Shown piece by piece: positions 12,501 to 24,273 of a stretch of DNA of 64,000 nucleotides. Position numbers and translations under genes: made by a program. The stretch is taken from positions 47,511,980-47,575,979 of the forward strand of contig JBCNJP010000025.1 in the NCBI GenBank assembly GCA_039602395.1. The letters run 5' to 3'. This DNA is from Deinandra increscens subsp. villosa. Taxonomy: Eukaryota > Streptophyta > Magnoliopsida > Asterales > Asteraceae. Under the pieces are notes generated by a model. It was not told the origin of the DNA. It saw only the letters and a list, made by a program, of their open reading frames with translations, and searched no databases. Position 1 is the stretch's first letter. Every line of letters starts with the position of its first letter.

Positions 12501-12572
12501 GTGAAGTAGCGCAGTGGCTAGGGCGCGCGAGTCATATCCTTGAGGTCGCGGGTTCGAGACCCGACAGCCCCA
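12501..12572 (+). repeat. tRNA-like segment 1 with intact A and B boxes (not a functional tRNA)
   Basis: The segment has an A-box match (TAGCGCAGTGGCTAGG), a D arm pairing GCGC with GCGC, a B box (GGTTCGAGACC) with a four-pair T arm, and a terminal CCA. The acceptor arms do not pair and the anticodon arm is degenerate, so it resembles an altered tRNA-Met rather than a working gene. It may be a SINE head or an internal pol III-type segment of the LTR. Confidence 0.6.
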
Positions 12573-12656
12573 ATATTTTTTCTGTATTTTGGTAAAACCT
12601 GTTTTCAGCCACTGTTAATGATCAAAACTGCTTATGTCCGAAATGTTAACCCAACA

Positions 12657-12728
12657 GAGCCCTTGGCTCAATGGTTTAATCCGCGTTTGTTGAATTGGAG
12701 GTCGTGGGTTCGAACCCGGTGAACTCCA
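12657..12728 (+). repeat. tRNA-like segment 2 with A and B boxes
   Basis: An A-box-like TTGGCTCAATGG and a B box (GGTTCGAACCC) are spaced as in a tRNA, and the segment ends in CTCCA. Only three acceptor pairs and two T-arm pairs form, so it is not a functional tRNA. It follows segment 1 by 84 bp in the same direction. Confidence 0.55.
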
Positions 12729-13729
12729 TAATTATTTTTGTTCTTATTATTTTTGCGATTTTGAGCACTTGGCGACTTTGGACTTGTACCACAAGTGTTA
12801 TTTAGCGGTTTTAAGCCCCTAAGCTACGCTATGGATTGTTAAAGGAGTTTCTCGTTATTTCGACAAAAGGAAGTTTTAAACAAACGTATATAGATACGTA
12901 TTTTATTATTTAGTGTGGATTTACGTATGTGTAAATATTGTATATATTGCGAAAATAAATATGTAAGATACACGTATTTGGATTATTGAAAACCCTTGGA
13001 CGTTTTATATAAACAATATAAGGATACGTATATGTTTTGTAAATTCTTTATTGACGCAGTTGCGCGATTGAAAAATATACATATCTCGGTGTTATACAAA
13101 TAATTATAATTAATATATTTGGCGATATAAACATTCTAAGCATCAGAAATATATATATTTATATAAATATTTATAAATATATAAGTATATTTGGGGAATA
13201 CTCATTATTGATATAATTATATATCAAGTTATATATATAATTTATATAAATACATATTTTATCATTTCGATTTCATGGATGTATATTATTATTGAATAAT
13301 ATCTTTTTCGTCAACTTTCGTAATCGTCATGATTTTGGTCATGTGCCTCCCTCGACTCGTTTTGAACTTTATGATCTTCGTGTGTCAAAGTGGCATCGCC
13401 TATCTTTCACCGTTGGTCTAGACTTAGTTGTTTTCAACTGAACACACACTTATATATGTATATGCTCGTTAGGTGTTTGGTAGATTACACAAGACCTGCT
13501 AGTTGCTACTTGCTGTTATTATTTATCTGGAATTGTTGTGCACCCTAAGGTGAGTTCACAACTCTGTTTACGTTACATCCGGTTTAAGATGGTAACGCGC
13601 ATTGATAAACTGTTTGCTTTAAGACTAAAGTTAATGCTACTATATATCGCATGTTCACTAGAATGTTACACCAACTTAAGTCCTTACAAATCGAATCATT
13701 AATAGTGAATAGTGAGGTGATATTGAGTA

Positions 13730-14229
13730 NNNNNNNNNNNNNNNNNNNNNNNNNNNNNNNNNNNNNNNNNNNNNNNNNNNNNNNNNNNNNNNNNNNNNNN
13801 NNNNNNNNNNNNNNNNNNNNNNNNNNNNNNNNNNNNNNNNNNNNNNNNNNNNNNNNNNNNNNNNNNNNNNNNNNNNNNNNNNNNNNNNNNNNNNNNNNNN
13901 NNNNNNNNNNNNNNNNNNNNNNNNNNNNNNNNNNNNNNNNNNNNNNNNNNNNNNNNNNNNNNNNNNNNNNNNNNNNNNNNNNNNNNNNNNNNNNNNNNNN
14001 NNNNNNNNNNNNNNNNNNNNNNNNNNNNNNNNNNNNNNNNNNNNNNNNNNNNNNNNNNNNNNNNNNNNNNNNNNNNNNNNNNNNNNNNNNNNNNNNNNNN
14101 NNNNNNNNNNNNNNNNNNNNNNNNNNNNNNNNNNNNNNNNNNNNNNNNNNNNNNNNNNNNNNNNNNNNNNNNNNNNNNNNNNNNNNNNNNNNNNNNNNNN
14201 NNNNNNNNNNNNNNNNNNNNNNNNNNNNN
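13730..14229. other. Assembly gap (500 N)
   Basis: Exactly 500 undetermined bases. The round number suggests a placeholder rather than a measured size. LTR-like sequence lies on the left and a truncated Helitron coding region on the right. Confidence 0.99.
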
Positions 14230-15232
14230 TGCAAAAGTTTAAGGGTCGTCACAAACATTATAGCGAGGCCTCTCACTGAGAGGGAAAGATTTTAGACGCT
14301 CGACAAACCAAAAAGACGCACCACGGAACTCACAGGTCTGGTCACAGCTGCCCAAGTCACGATAGTCGTCATCAAGCATGGCCGGACGACTATGCTCGCG
14401 TGGCCGCGGCGCATATAGGCTCTCACGACGCGGCCTCCCCCGCCCCCGCTTAGGGGGAGCTGTCGGGTAACCTTGCAGGACGAATGTCCCCAGAGCATCA
14501 CGCGAAGCATGCAAAGACAGGGCTGCATGAGGCTGGTAAACGGAAGCAGGAGCAACAGGGACGGCAGAAGATGTAGACGCAGAAGAACTGAGTGAAGCCT
14601 GGCTCTCACGACGCGGCCTCCCCCGCCCCCGCTTAGGAGGGGTCACCGGGTAACCTTGCAAGCCAAACGTGGCCGTAGTACTACGCGAAGGATGCAAAGA
14701 TAGGCTGCATGAGGCTGGTAAACGGAAGCAGGAGCAACAGGGACGGCAAAAGATGTAGACGCAGAAGAACTGAGTGAAGCCTGGCTCTCACGACGCGGCC
14801 TCCCCCGCCCTCGCTTAGGAGGGGTCACCGGGTAACCTTGCAAGTCAAACGTGGCCGTAGTACGATGCGAAGGATGCAAAGACAGGTCTGCATGAGGCTG
14901 GTCAATGGAAGCAGGAGCAACATGTATAGCAGATGATGCATGCGCATAATAACCGAGCGAAGCGCCTTTACGTGTGCCCGATGAGGAACCCACTGTGCTG
15001 CCATCCACACGCGAAGGTCCAGGTGTAACACACCTCTGGCGCACACGACGCGCATCCTCTTGAAAAAAGGGACTGTAGCGGCGCGCGAAATATCAGCAAA
15101 AGACTCCACGCGAGGCGGGCAAAGAGAAGGAGAGCCAACAGGGATGCTGGACGCCAACGAACCCAAAGAAGCGTACGTTCCGCGCTTACGTGAAGGCTTT
15201 GCAGGGGTAACCGGGCCATCATATCCTGCCAC
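14230..15232 (-). pseudogene. N-terminal part of a Helitron transposase, frameshifted and truncated
   Basis: Read toward lower coordinates, three frames together encode a Ser/Ala/Pro-rich protein with three AT hooks (core KRGRGRPRR). It is followed near 14260-14370 by the segment YRDLGSCDQTCEFRGASFW..ER....RPRYNVC. That segment matches the zinc-finger-like region near the start of plant Helitron replicase-helicases (normally C-x2-CGA-x-FW-x2-ER ... CC). Here the second Cys of the first pair is Arg. One frame change falls in a T6 run at about 15062-15067, another at about 14701-14706. The frame stops at the gap edge, and neither the Rep nor the helicase domain is in the window. The Helitron assignment rests on this motif. 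Confidence 0.75.
14420..14967 (-). repeat. Three tandem about 183-bp repeats, each encoding an AT hook
   Basis: Equivalent points of the repeat start at 14420, 14603 and 14785, giving periods of 183 and 182 bp. Each unit encodes GYP-x-APPKRGRGRPRRES or a close variant plus a linker. 183 is 61 codons, so the first period keeps frame. The 182-bp period is one base short and causes the frame change near 14703 (GATAGG where its neighbour has GACAGGG). Confidence 0.9.
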
Positions 15233-17400
15233 TACAAAACCGCTGGCAGCGCCTGATGAGGGAGCACATTTTTGGTGTGCTCAGCCCGTAGGCACAGCCA
15301 CACCATGCTCAGGATGCGAAGGACGGGCATCTGACCCCTTGGCTGGCGCAGGAAGCATAGCAGAACAACAGGAAACACCCAAAAGGCAACGCAGGAAAAC
15401 AAAGCAAATGTATAAACAGTAAGCACGCTCACCTATAGGCCGAGAACAACAGGTACACCCCTAGCTAAACAGACAGCAGAACAGATGCATAGAACAGAAA
15501 ACCAAATAAAAAAAGGCAGAGCATGGGCACGCAGCATAACAGCAACAAAATAGTTTTATACAACGACCACTAACATACGCCATAAACAGGGGCTCACCTA
15601 AAACGAATGCAGCATGGTAGGCTATAACAGCAACAACAAACACGCCGAAGAAATTTTTTTTATCTCACAAACAACCAAGGCAAGCAAATGTACAACAGGC
15701 AGTTACCAACAAAGCTAAGCGAGAAGCAGAGGCAAGCAAACGCACAGTAAACAGTTATCAACAAACCTAAGCGAGAAGTAAAATTAGCTTCCGTACCAAT
15801 GACAACGAAGCCGACCTCGTGAGACGAAAAACAACCTGCAAACATCAAAGGAACACAAACAATTACACAAAAAACCCAATCCTTTGGCTCTAAGACGCCT
15901 TTAACGTTTAAAAAAATGCCCTCTAAATATAAAAAACCCGTGTCGGTATGGGGTCGAACACCAAAGCACACGTGTTACACCGGGCCACATTTTTTTTGGG
16001 GAATCATGTTGTTCTGAGCCCAAACAGAAACACCACATATACTCAACTTGATCCATGTTTCATGTTAGATGTAAACCCTTAAAATCATTTAACCATACGC
16101 TAGCACATAGCATATAGTTTTATACCTAACCCCATAATATAATGTCTTTGTATGACATGATGTAAATTATACCTAATCCCATAATATAATGTTTAATCAT
16201 CCAAAACCACCTTGTAAAGTGAGCGCAGGAAGGCTATTAGAGACTAAGGGCCACGAAACAACCAACATATGAAAAACAAACATGTATGCTGCTTAAGCAA
16301 GAACACCCAAGACAACTTTAAACAATAACCGCCTAGTTTTTAAGTAGACACATTTTTTTAGCTTTAAAAACCGTTATAAAGTTTATAACACCAAGTAAAC
16401 CCATAATGTTATGCGTTCACACCTAATTTTAACAAATCCCGAAGACACTATTTAATTCATGTTGTTTATAGTATTATGACCTGATTCTCAAGAATCAACA
16501 AATGATCCATCATACATAAACTCTGAATATACAGTTTCAATGAGGTTAAAAACCAACCTTAAGAAAACAGGCAGCAGCACCCAAATACAACACCTGTAAA
16601 CAAACAGAAAAGACATTAGGCAAGGAACATACAAACACAAAGAAAACGAAATGATGAAAACACTGGCATACAAACACAAAGGAAACGAATTTCTAAAAAC
16701 ATTAGCAAAATAGCAACCCATAGACACCGTGATAGCAACAAACATTTACACAAACAGTTGGCGTGCAAGATCTGTTACAGCCACCCACACAACCAACAAC
16801 GGCCACTAAAATTAAACGGGACACCAGCCAAAGGTTAAAACAAAGAAGAAAGTTAGAAAACATGCACAAATAAGTAAATCGGTGTTTGAACAGTCACAGG
16901 AGACATAATAAACAACCAAGCAGACCCCTACAAACTGAAAATCGAACCGGCTGAAACCGCTCAACCAAAACACACAACATAGCAAGAATGACGCAAGCTG
17001 CAAACAACTCACAACGAAACGTGAAGCACACCAACAAAACCAAAACCAAAAAGAAAAAAGAAGGAAGCAGACCAGGAAAATGAAGCGAAAAAGCAAAAAG
17101 AAGGGCACATAAGCAAACTCACCGAAATGCGAACGGCAAGACACAAATCTGCAAATGGGGTTCTGCAACGCATATAAGCTACATGCACGCCTTCAACAGT
17201 TGAGAGTGATGACGAAAACAGTAGAGAGGTACGCAAACAGTGCCGGAAGGACGAAGAGGATGAACAACCGGCATGGTAAATCACTGCGCACAGAGGGGGA
17301 GGGACGGCGACTCACGTGCTGCAAAGAGCACTTGTACATTGCGCTTCACTTGTTTAGAAAAAAGGCAAAGCATTACATACTTGTACAATATGCATCAAGA
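15233..17400 (-). other. Upstream part of the Helitron gene: probable 5' exons and T-rich introns, unresolved
   Basis: On the minus strand this stretch is rich in T and TTGTT, like plant introns. It has possible short exons, such as 17168-17120 ending ..CATTTCG before GTGAGT. Open frames here (for example 15660-15971, 16488-16745, 16812-17168) are hydrophobic and Phe/Cys-rich, as expected from reading T-rich intron sequence. No exon structure could be fixed. Confidence 0.4.
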
Positions 17401-19220
17401 ATATAATATTATATTTTATTTGATTTATAAGTTTGAATTTGTTAAGGGTAGAGAATGCCAGTCATAAAAGAAGTTACGAATTTTGTTGTTTTTAGACAAC
17501 ACATTTTTATGACACACATTTGATATGCCACCCTTTTAACATGTCGTATTATGTCCATTTTACCAATATGTCATATTAGTCCAAATGTCATTATAGAAAT
17601 GTATAATATATAATTTTTTAAGGTTTTTACTAAGTTTGGTTTTAAATATTTATTCATCACAACTTAGTGTTTCCTTCACAAGTTAACAACAATATATTTA
17701 GTGTGACATTCAAAACTATATTTTAACATGTCATAAGTCATGATTTTCGAAAATGACACTAGCAACATAATCCATAATTATTCAAAGTAAATTTACTAAT
17801 AACTTGTTTTATTAGCTTAGTGCAACAATCTTCCATTAAAGTAAGCATATGTTTACTGACAATATGTTTTGTTAGTCATTTTTCAAACATAATCATCAAG
17901 ACTTGAATATGAACATGGAATGGTGATAAGTTTATGAATGGAATCACAAGGGAGTTAGGATTCTCACGAAAGCTTCCACACGATCGGTAAAGACTTTGAT
18001 GGGTTGTTGAATAGCTTCCGGTTATGCTCCAACCCCACCCTTGAATCGTGATTTGTGGAAGATTATCATGATAGAATGAAGGAGGTGACATGAGGTTTAT
18101 GAAAGAAAAACAATGTGATTAGAATTGTAGAACATGATTATCATAATGGAAATGGTGAGAAATGATGATGATTATGAGTTACCTTGAGTTTAGATGGAGA
18201 CTAGAAGCTTGAAGGATGGAAGAAAGATGGAGGAAATTGGTGGTGGTCGCGGTTTGTTGTTGACAACTGGGAGGGTGAAAGGAGAAAGAGGAAGAGTGTT
18301 TATGAATTTTTGAAATGGTTAAGTTTTTAAAATGAGAATGAGGTCATGATATAAATGGGTTTAGTGAGGGGCTTGGGTTTGCTTTTTAAGTGAACCGAAT
18401 GGGGTGTTCGGTTTTGCTTGGTCCGAACCAAAGGGGAAAAGAAGAAGAGTAGGAGTCTTAAGCTTGCTTGAACCACCTTGAGTTCTTGTTAGAAAATGAG
18501 TTAAATGGTCAAGTGATGGAGAGTTCTTGGTGGGTGTGGGGACCGACCAAAATGAGGGGGAAAAGAAGAAGGGAAAATCTTGCACCATGGTTAATGACCA
18601 AAGGATTTGGAGGTTGTTTGTACTTCCTTACAATTGTGTTCCATATCAAGGGAACATGTCATGGGATCTAGGTACCATTTTGGGATAGACATGTGATAGC
18701 AAGCAACAAAAATCTAGTGTGTGTGAGGGTCAAGAATTCGGTTCAACCGAATGGAGGAAAGGGAAGGAGGAAGTCGGGTTTGAACCTAGGCCGGTCAAAG
18801 AAAAAAAAAGGAAGGGGAAAGAATGGATGGTGCGATTCGGCCAAGGGATAAGAAGACGGGTCGAGGAATGGGCCGGGAAATTTACTGGGTTGGGCCGAAG
18901 AAAGAAAAAGAATTGGGCCGTTCGGGCCTGTTGGGCCGATCGGGCTGGGCCGAACTAGGCCTCGGGTCGGGTCAAAATGGACTCGTGTTGGGTCACCGGG
19001 TCGAGTTGGATCATTTTGGGCTTCGGATTGGGTTATAATTATTAACTGGACTGGTTTGGGCCATTGGGCCGAAAACCATAACTTTGGGCCGAAAACCCTA
19101 TGTTGGGCCCAAAGGCTTGGGCCGGGTTGATCCAATTAAGTCCAATGAATATTTGTTCGAGTTAAAATGACAAAACGATTTAAAAATGAAAATGGTACGA
19201 ACTCGAACGAATACGAACGG

Positions 19221-19272
<52 letters not shown>

Positions 19273-19856
19273 GAACGAGCGTTGAAATTAATATTGTTTG
19301 AATTAATGAAAATGAATTTGTCAATAGTCTTGATGTTTGATGTATGATATGCTAACTTTGAATGTTTTTTATTAATTATTTTCAAGTGCGGATCGTCATG
19401 AAAATATACTGGTTTGAATTTTGATGGTTAGATCTAAACGAACGTCTAGATTACTTTTGTTGAAATGAATCAATGTTTTTATTGAAAATGAATAAGTTTA
19501 ATGAACGTGAACTTTGGTTTGTTGAATGAACTTATCGTTTGAATAAACGATATGTTTCGAATATGTTACGTCATAACGAAATGTTTTGAAAATATAAAAT
19601 TAATATTTTATATTTCTTATTATTAAAATTCCACAAATTATTTTTATGAAACTTTCTTGTTATTGAAGTTCCTGTTTAAATAAACATAGAACTTTATTGT
19701 TCATTTCCGATTCGGGTACAGGCTGTCAAGTCTAGTTTAGCTATGTTCGCACATAGGTTCATTTAATCTGACTAAATCAAGTCTAATGCACATAATAAAT
19801 AAGTTAATTGCACATAAATATATATTAATGTTAACCTGAAATCTTGGATTGTCACA
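17401..19856 (-). mobile_element. Minus-strand LTR-like segment starting TGTGACAATCC
   Basis: The minus strand starts TGTGACAATCC at 19856, contains a TATA-like ATTTATATC near 18345-18360 and continues into UTR-like sequence. It interrupts the 5' internal region of the gypsy element whose LTR ends at 20007. The lower end could not be located and no TSD was seen. A B-box-like GGTTCAAACCC occurs near 18775. Confidence 0.4.
19223..19270. repeat. TA microsatellite
   Basis: A nearly pure TA tract of about 48 bp inside the LTR-like segment. Confidence 0.95.
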
Positions 19857-19990
19857 AATAGGCATGATTAAGAAGCAATTAATGAATATATAAATCATAT
19901 AGGCATACTACGAATGAGACACTCATGCAGGACACCTAAGGCATAAGTCTAGGTCAAGCCGATTCTAATAACCTAGATACCTATAGCCGT

Positions 19991-20003
19991 GGCTCTGAAA
20001 CCA
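19991..20003 (-). other. Primer binding site of the gypsy element (one mismatch)
   Basis: The minus strand reads TGGTTTCAGAGCC three bases beyond the LTR end (GTGTGACA-GAT). It is the initiator tRNA-Met primer site with one change (TGGTATCAGAGCC expected). The following minus-strand sequence down to about 19860 matches the sequence after the PBS of the element at 60785, showing the same family. Confidence 0.8.
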
Positions 20004-20152
20004 ATCTGTCACACCCCAACCAACGGTGGAATATGTCAGGGCGCGACGATTGTGCAGATGCATAATTTAATGTTACGTTATAATTAATCACCCATTTCAT
20101 AACAATCACATTAGCATAAATCATACATTATTAAAAATAACAATTCAACAAA

Positions 20153-23100
20153 TTCCCTTATAAAACATTAGGAAGTTAGAGTTGCTTCTCATAAAGCACA
20201 ATGTAGAAATTCTTTTGCATAAGTTACATACTATTACTTTTAGAGATGTACAAGCATGTATTGCAACGATGTTTCTAACCACAAAAGATTTTCAGAGCCA
20301 CAAAAGATTTTCATGCCATCCCTCTTTATCTGGAAGGGTTATTTCTCTCTCTCACTTTATTTTAATGGCAGATCTCCCTATTCAACTCTCATATTTGAAA
20401 CCCTAAGCCTCTCTCTTTTCATCAGCCGGTATCGGTCTATGTCGTCACCGCCGTTGTTAACAGCGACTTATGGATGACGGTTTCGCGGCTAAGGTTCACA
20501 CGTTGACGCCTATTCCGGTTGTCAGCGGCTGATGGAGGCTAGGATTTGTCATGTGGCTATGTTGTTTCTGGTGGCGTGGCGTTTCTAGCCTGCCACCGTT
20601 CATGCCGTGGATGCGATAGTACTGCCTCTATGTAGATGCGACGGTTGTTTGACTAGTCGCTCCGTTTGTGACACTGATGGTGTTGCTTTGTCTCCGATTT
20701 GCTTCGCCGCTGCTTTATGTGGTGGTGTTTCATGGCTGTTTGCTTGCGAAATGAGCTCTAAAGTTTGGTTCACTGTTCTGATGACCGGTTCATAACGAGG
20801 TTACCCAGATAGGGTTTTCACCTTTTAGTTGTTTTGTTTCTGATTAATTTATTGGGCTGTGATGTTTCTGGCCACGGCTTGGCGGTAGGCGTCGCCTAGG
20901 CCGGATCTGAACTCCCCGCCGCTGACCCTAATGAGAAACCCTAATTTATTTTAAATGGTCGGTTGCTTGATTGTGGATGGGGTTTTGACATGGTTTAAAA
21001 TGACTATTCTGATTAATTTGGCCTCTTGCTATCATATTCTAGGCAATTATTGCAGATTACAGTTGGATTGTGTTTTCCAGATTGAAGCAGTGATGATTTT
21101 TAAAGATCTGCACTTGAGGTGTTGGTCATGGCAAGGCATAAAGGTAGTTTATCGCAGCCGTACCTGTATCCGGATGTTTCGTTTGAGCCTTTAGGGCTAT
21201 GATTGACTAGATCTTATATTCGAGCTTGATTTCCATAATTTTAGTGTCAAATTGGTGATGATGTTATCTATACAAAGATCTGAGCCAACCCATGTTTGTT
21301 TATTTTTCTAATGGAACTTACGGGTTGTTTTTTTTATTCACTTGAGTTTTACACAACAAGGTTCCAAATTAATATACTTACATATTTGAGTTGTGCTTGC
21401 TTTCATGATCTGCAGATGGTGGTTTGGAGTTTAGTGGTGAAACAATATATGAGAATGGACATTAGCGACGCCACTAACAAGAGATTTTGTCTTTATAAGG
21501 TATGTATAACTATTTTTTATCATAGTTAATTAAAATCTGAATAGTAATCTTAAAACTTGAAGTTTCAGTTTGATTGAATTAAGTTAGTTATTATGTGTTC
21601 GATTTAGTTTTTAGGCAGCTTTCAATTGTTTCATTTCAATTGTTTCATTTAGTTTTATTGTTAAAAAACTTATGACACTGCACTAATGTTCAGGGTCTAA
21701 CGGGTTGAACGGGTCTAAAAGGTTTAAAATAAGTCTAACGGGTTGATATGGACGAAACGTGTCTCTCACGGTTTGATTTTATATGTATCTAGATATGGAG
21801 GGCACATCTATAACATGTTGAAAAACAAATCAAGCCTATTATTATACATACAATCTTTTAGAAAAGATTACTTACCAATATATAGCTCCAGATTATGTAT
21901 ATGAAAGATTTTGATCCAATAATTTACTTTCCTATAGTAGGTTTGGTATGCCAAAACTATTTAGGACTATTTGCGCTCATTTGGAATGTATTTTAGTGGA
22001 AAAGACGAGGGATGGATGATGTCAATAACCTACAACTGGCCAGCTCTTGAGGTATATAATAAATTCCAAAAGTGTTTGCTTATTTCGTTTTATCTTATTT
22101 TAGTTGTGTTCATCCAATGATTTTTATGCATGCTTTGTTTAATGTTCTATTGGACTGGATGAGTATTTTTTAACAGTGAAGGGCATTCAGTTGAATATGA
22201 TCCGAAGTCCCCCAATCATTTGTACAAGTGAGTTAATTTTTCCTCAGTTTGCTCATCATCAATTCATTTTCCATTCAAATGTTCATATTTGTTGATGGAA
22301 CCACTTCTGAATTTAGGTTCAATCAGATTTTGTTTCTGCCGGATGCTTGCATCTAGGTTCAATCAGATTTTATGGCGGTCGGTTATTAACTTCAATCTGT
22401 ATAGAGACCATTGTTGGCTTCTTATATTGTATTTCAGTATGAGCTTACCAAATTAATAAGGTTTCGTTACCTCATTAACTCACTTCATTTATAACCAAGC
22501 CAATTCATATCATTTCGTAACTGTTTGCCCAACAGGAAACGTGCAACTTGAATCTACTCTCTCACAAGCATCGACATTGACCGCCAGTACCTTAACTGCA
22601 ACTGGTCTATGACAGGTAAAAAAGATTTCACATCTTACCATCGCATACAAAGTTTTTTAAATTGTAGATTATCTTCTACTCTTTTAGATAAAGAGTAGTA
22701 TGTAGGTGTTCAATGATCAGTGATGGATCACCTCATAGAAAGTATATTAATATTCAAATATAAAAATTTTAATCTAACTTTAATATAGTTGTGTTAAAAT
22801 TTTTGATTTCAATGGATTCCTCCATGTTAAGGATCAAATTTTGATTTTTTTGTGCCCTTAATTTCAATAAAATGTTATATAATATGTGTTAAGGTGAGAT
22901 ATCTGTGATGTAAAGTGGTAAATGGATGTATGTAGTTTTCTCTATGCAGTTAATACGGTAAAAAATTGAAATACGGTCGAGGACCGATATACGGGATATC
23001 GGTTATCTCGGTGAAATATCGGTGGGATATCGGTCATTTTATTATATAGTTATATACATTATAAAACATTTTAAAATATAATCTGGTGCACAATATCATT

Positions 23101-24191
23101 TATAAAACATTTTAAAATAGATTTTTTCATAAATTCTCAATATATATGTAAAAGTTTAGGGTTAATTTTAATAAAAACTATAACCTTGAGGATGAAATAT
23201 GTAATTTAGTTGAACAATAAGTGAAGTGAAGAAAAAAAAAAGATGAGATTCATAAAACCCTAAAAGTGTTCAGCCGCCACTCCCCCCTTCTTCACCCCTA
23301 TCCTTCTCGTCTCCCCTCTTCTTCACTCCATCACCTGCAAATCAAAATCTCAGGTGTGGAGGCTTTGTTACAAACTGAGGGCTGAGGCTGTAGATCTGGT
23401 AATCATCTTCTTCTATACTTCTGAGGCTGTAGATCCGATATCCGATATCAAAATCTCAGGTGCCGTTTTTCTCGGTAATTTTACCGAATTTTTTTCTTAA
23501 AAACCGGTGATATATCGGCAAATACGGCCGATTTTATCGCTGCCGTATTTTTGCTACCGTATTTTTGCACAAAGTTCGGCCGAGGTCCGATATCCGATTT
23601 CCCGCCGATATCCCGGTGGGAAATCGGCCGAATTAACTGCATAGAGTTTTATATCAATAATGTTTTTATATCATTAGTTCTTTTGTTAAATATCACAAGT
23701 TTATATATACATATGATAATAAATACTTTTGTTTAGGCTTTTATATGAATTAGATATAGGAAGTGGTGATTATATTAGCTTAGGATTATGTTTTGGTTCA
23801 AGTTTGGCATGCTATATATCAAATTGTTGATGTTTAAAATGATTGCAGTGTGTGGCTGAACTAAATGCAAGGGTGATTATGTTAGGGCTTCAGATTATTT
23901 GAATGGGCTTCATCTAAATGCCAGCTGGAGATGTGAACTTGCTAATTTGGTTATTTTACAGTTGGTTATATAGCAAGTGTCTTGGCTATTTCTTGGTATT
24001 TCTATATGTTTGAGTTTGTATATGCGTATGTTTATCTAAAAATAGATCGCTCTTCATTGCATATTTGATAGAAATACAATACCGAACTGCCTTATGGTAA
24101 TATTCTCCTATGTTTCTGTTTATATAAGTTGACGTTCCACTGCTTGATTTAAAAAGCACATTGCGCGCAACGCGCGCTCATCGGAAACTTG
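20153..24191 (+). mobile_element. Helitron-like insertion (about 4.0 kb) with 3' hairpin
   Basis: The insertion lies between A and T, as Helitrons do. Near its right end is a perfect 6-bp hairpin (GCGCGC-AAC-GCGCGC, 24163-24177), then 10 nt, then CTTG (24188-24191) where CTRR is expected. The left end reads TTCCC, so TC is either offset by one base or mutated. The borders were found by comparison with a second copy of the flanking sequence at 24240-24273 joined to 31676. The interior holds exon-like and intron-like pieces (20400-22620) that I could not assign, plus the element at 22940-23646. No Rep or helicase is present. Confidence 0.55.
22940..23646. mobile_element. Terminal-inverted-repeat element (707 bp) rich in ATATCGG palindromes
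   Basis: CTCTATGCAGTTAAT (22940-22954) is exactly inverted at 23632-23646. Inside both ends are long stretches of CCGATAT, ATACGG and CGGTGGGA motifs that are partly inverted repeats of each other. TTTT flanks both ends, but no longer target duplication is clear. No transposase is encoded. Confidence 0.75.
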
Positions 24192-24273
24192 TATATAACA
24201 TAATAAATCATTTAAATTTAGGTCACAACTAGGTCCTCATGCATTATTCAAAATAACAATTCAACAAATATAT

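Larger units (their letters stand above)
11172..13729 (+). mobile_element. LTR-like region, probably Ty3/gypsy, running into the assembly gap
   Basis: The stretch begins TGTGACAACTGG, a common plant gypsy LTR start. It contains a motif-rich segment (11405-11690), a CT microsatellite followed by UTR-like sequence (12083-12320) and two tRNA-like segments (12501-12728), and ends at an N gap. No protein-coding content is seen. The 3' LTR end and PBS are not visible, so the element type is inferred. Confidence 0.45.

Noticed and set aside
12501..12728. Functional tRNA genes
   Set aside because: A and B boxes are good, but acceptor stems do not pair and the anticodon arms are degenerate.
15660..17168. 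Several hydrophobic Phe/Cys-rich minus-strand ORFs
   Set aside because: They arise from T-rich intron-like sequence; no conserved pattern or initiation context.
18743..19135. Proline/glycine-rich minus-strand ORF of 130 residues
   Set aside because: The stretch is repeated GGGCC-type LTR sequence, which gives Pro-rich frames without any domain.
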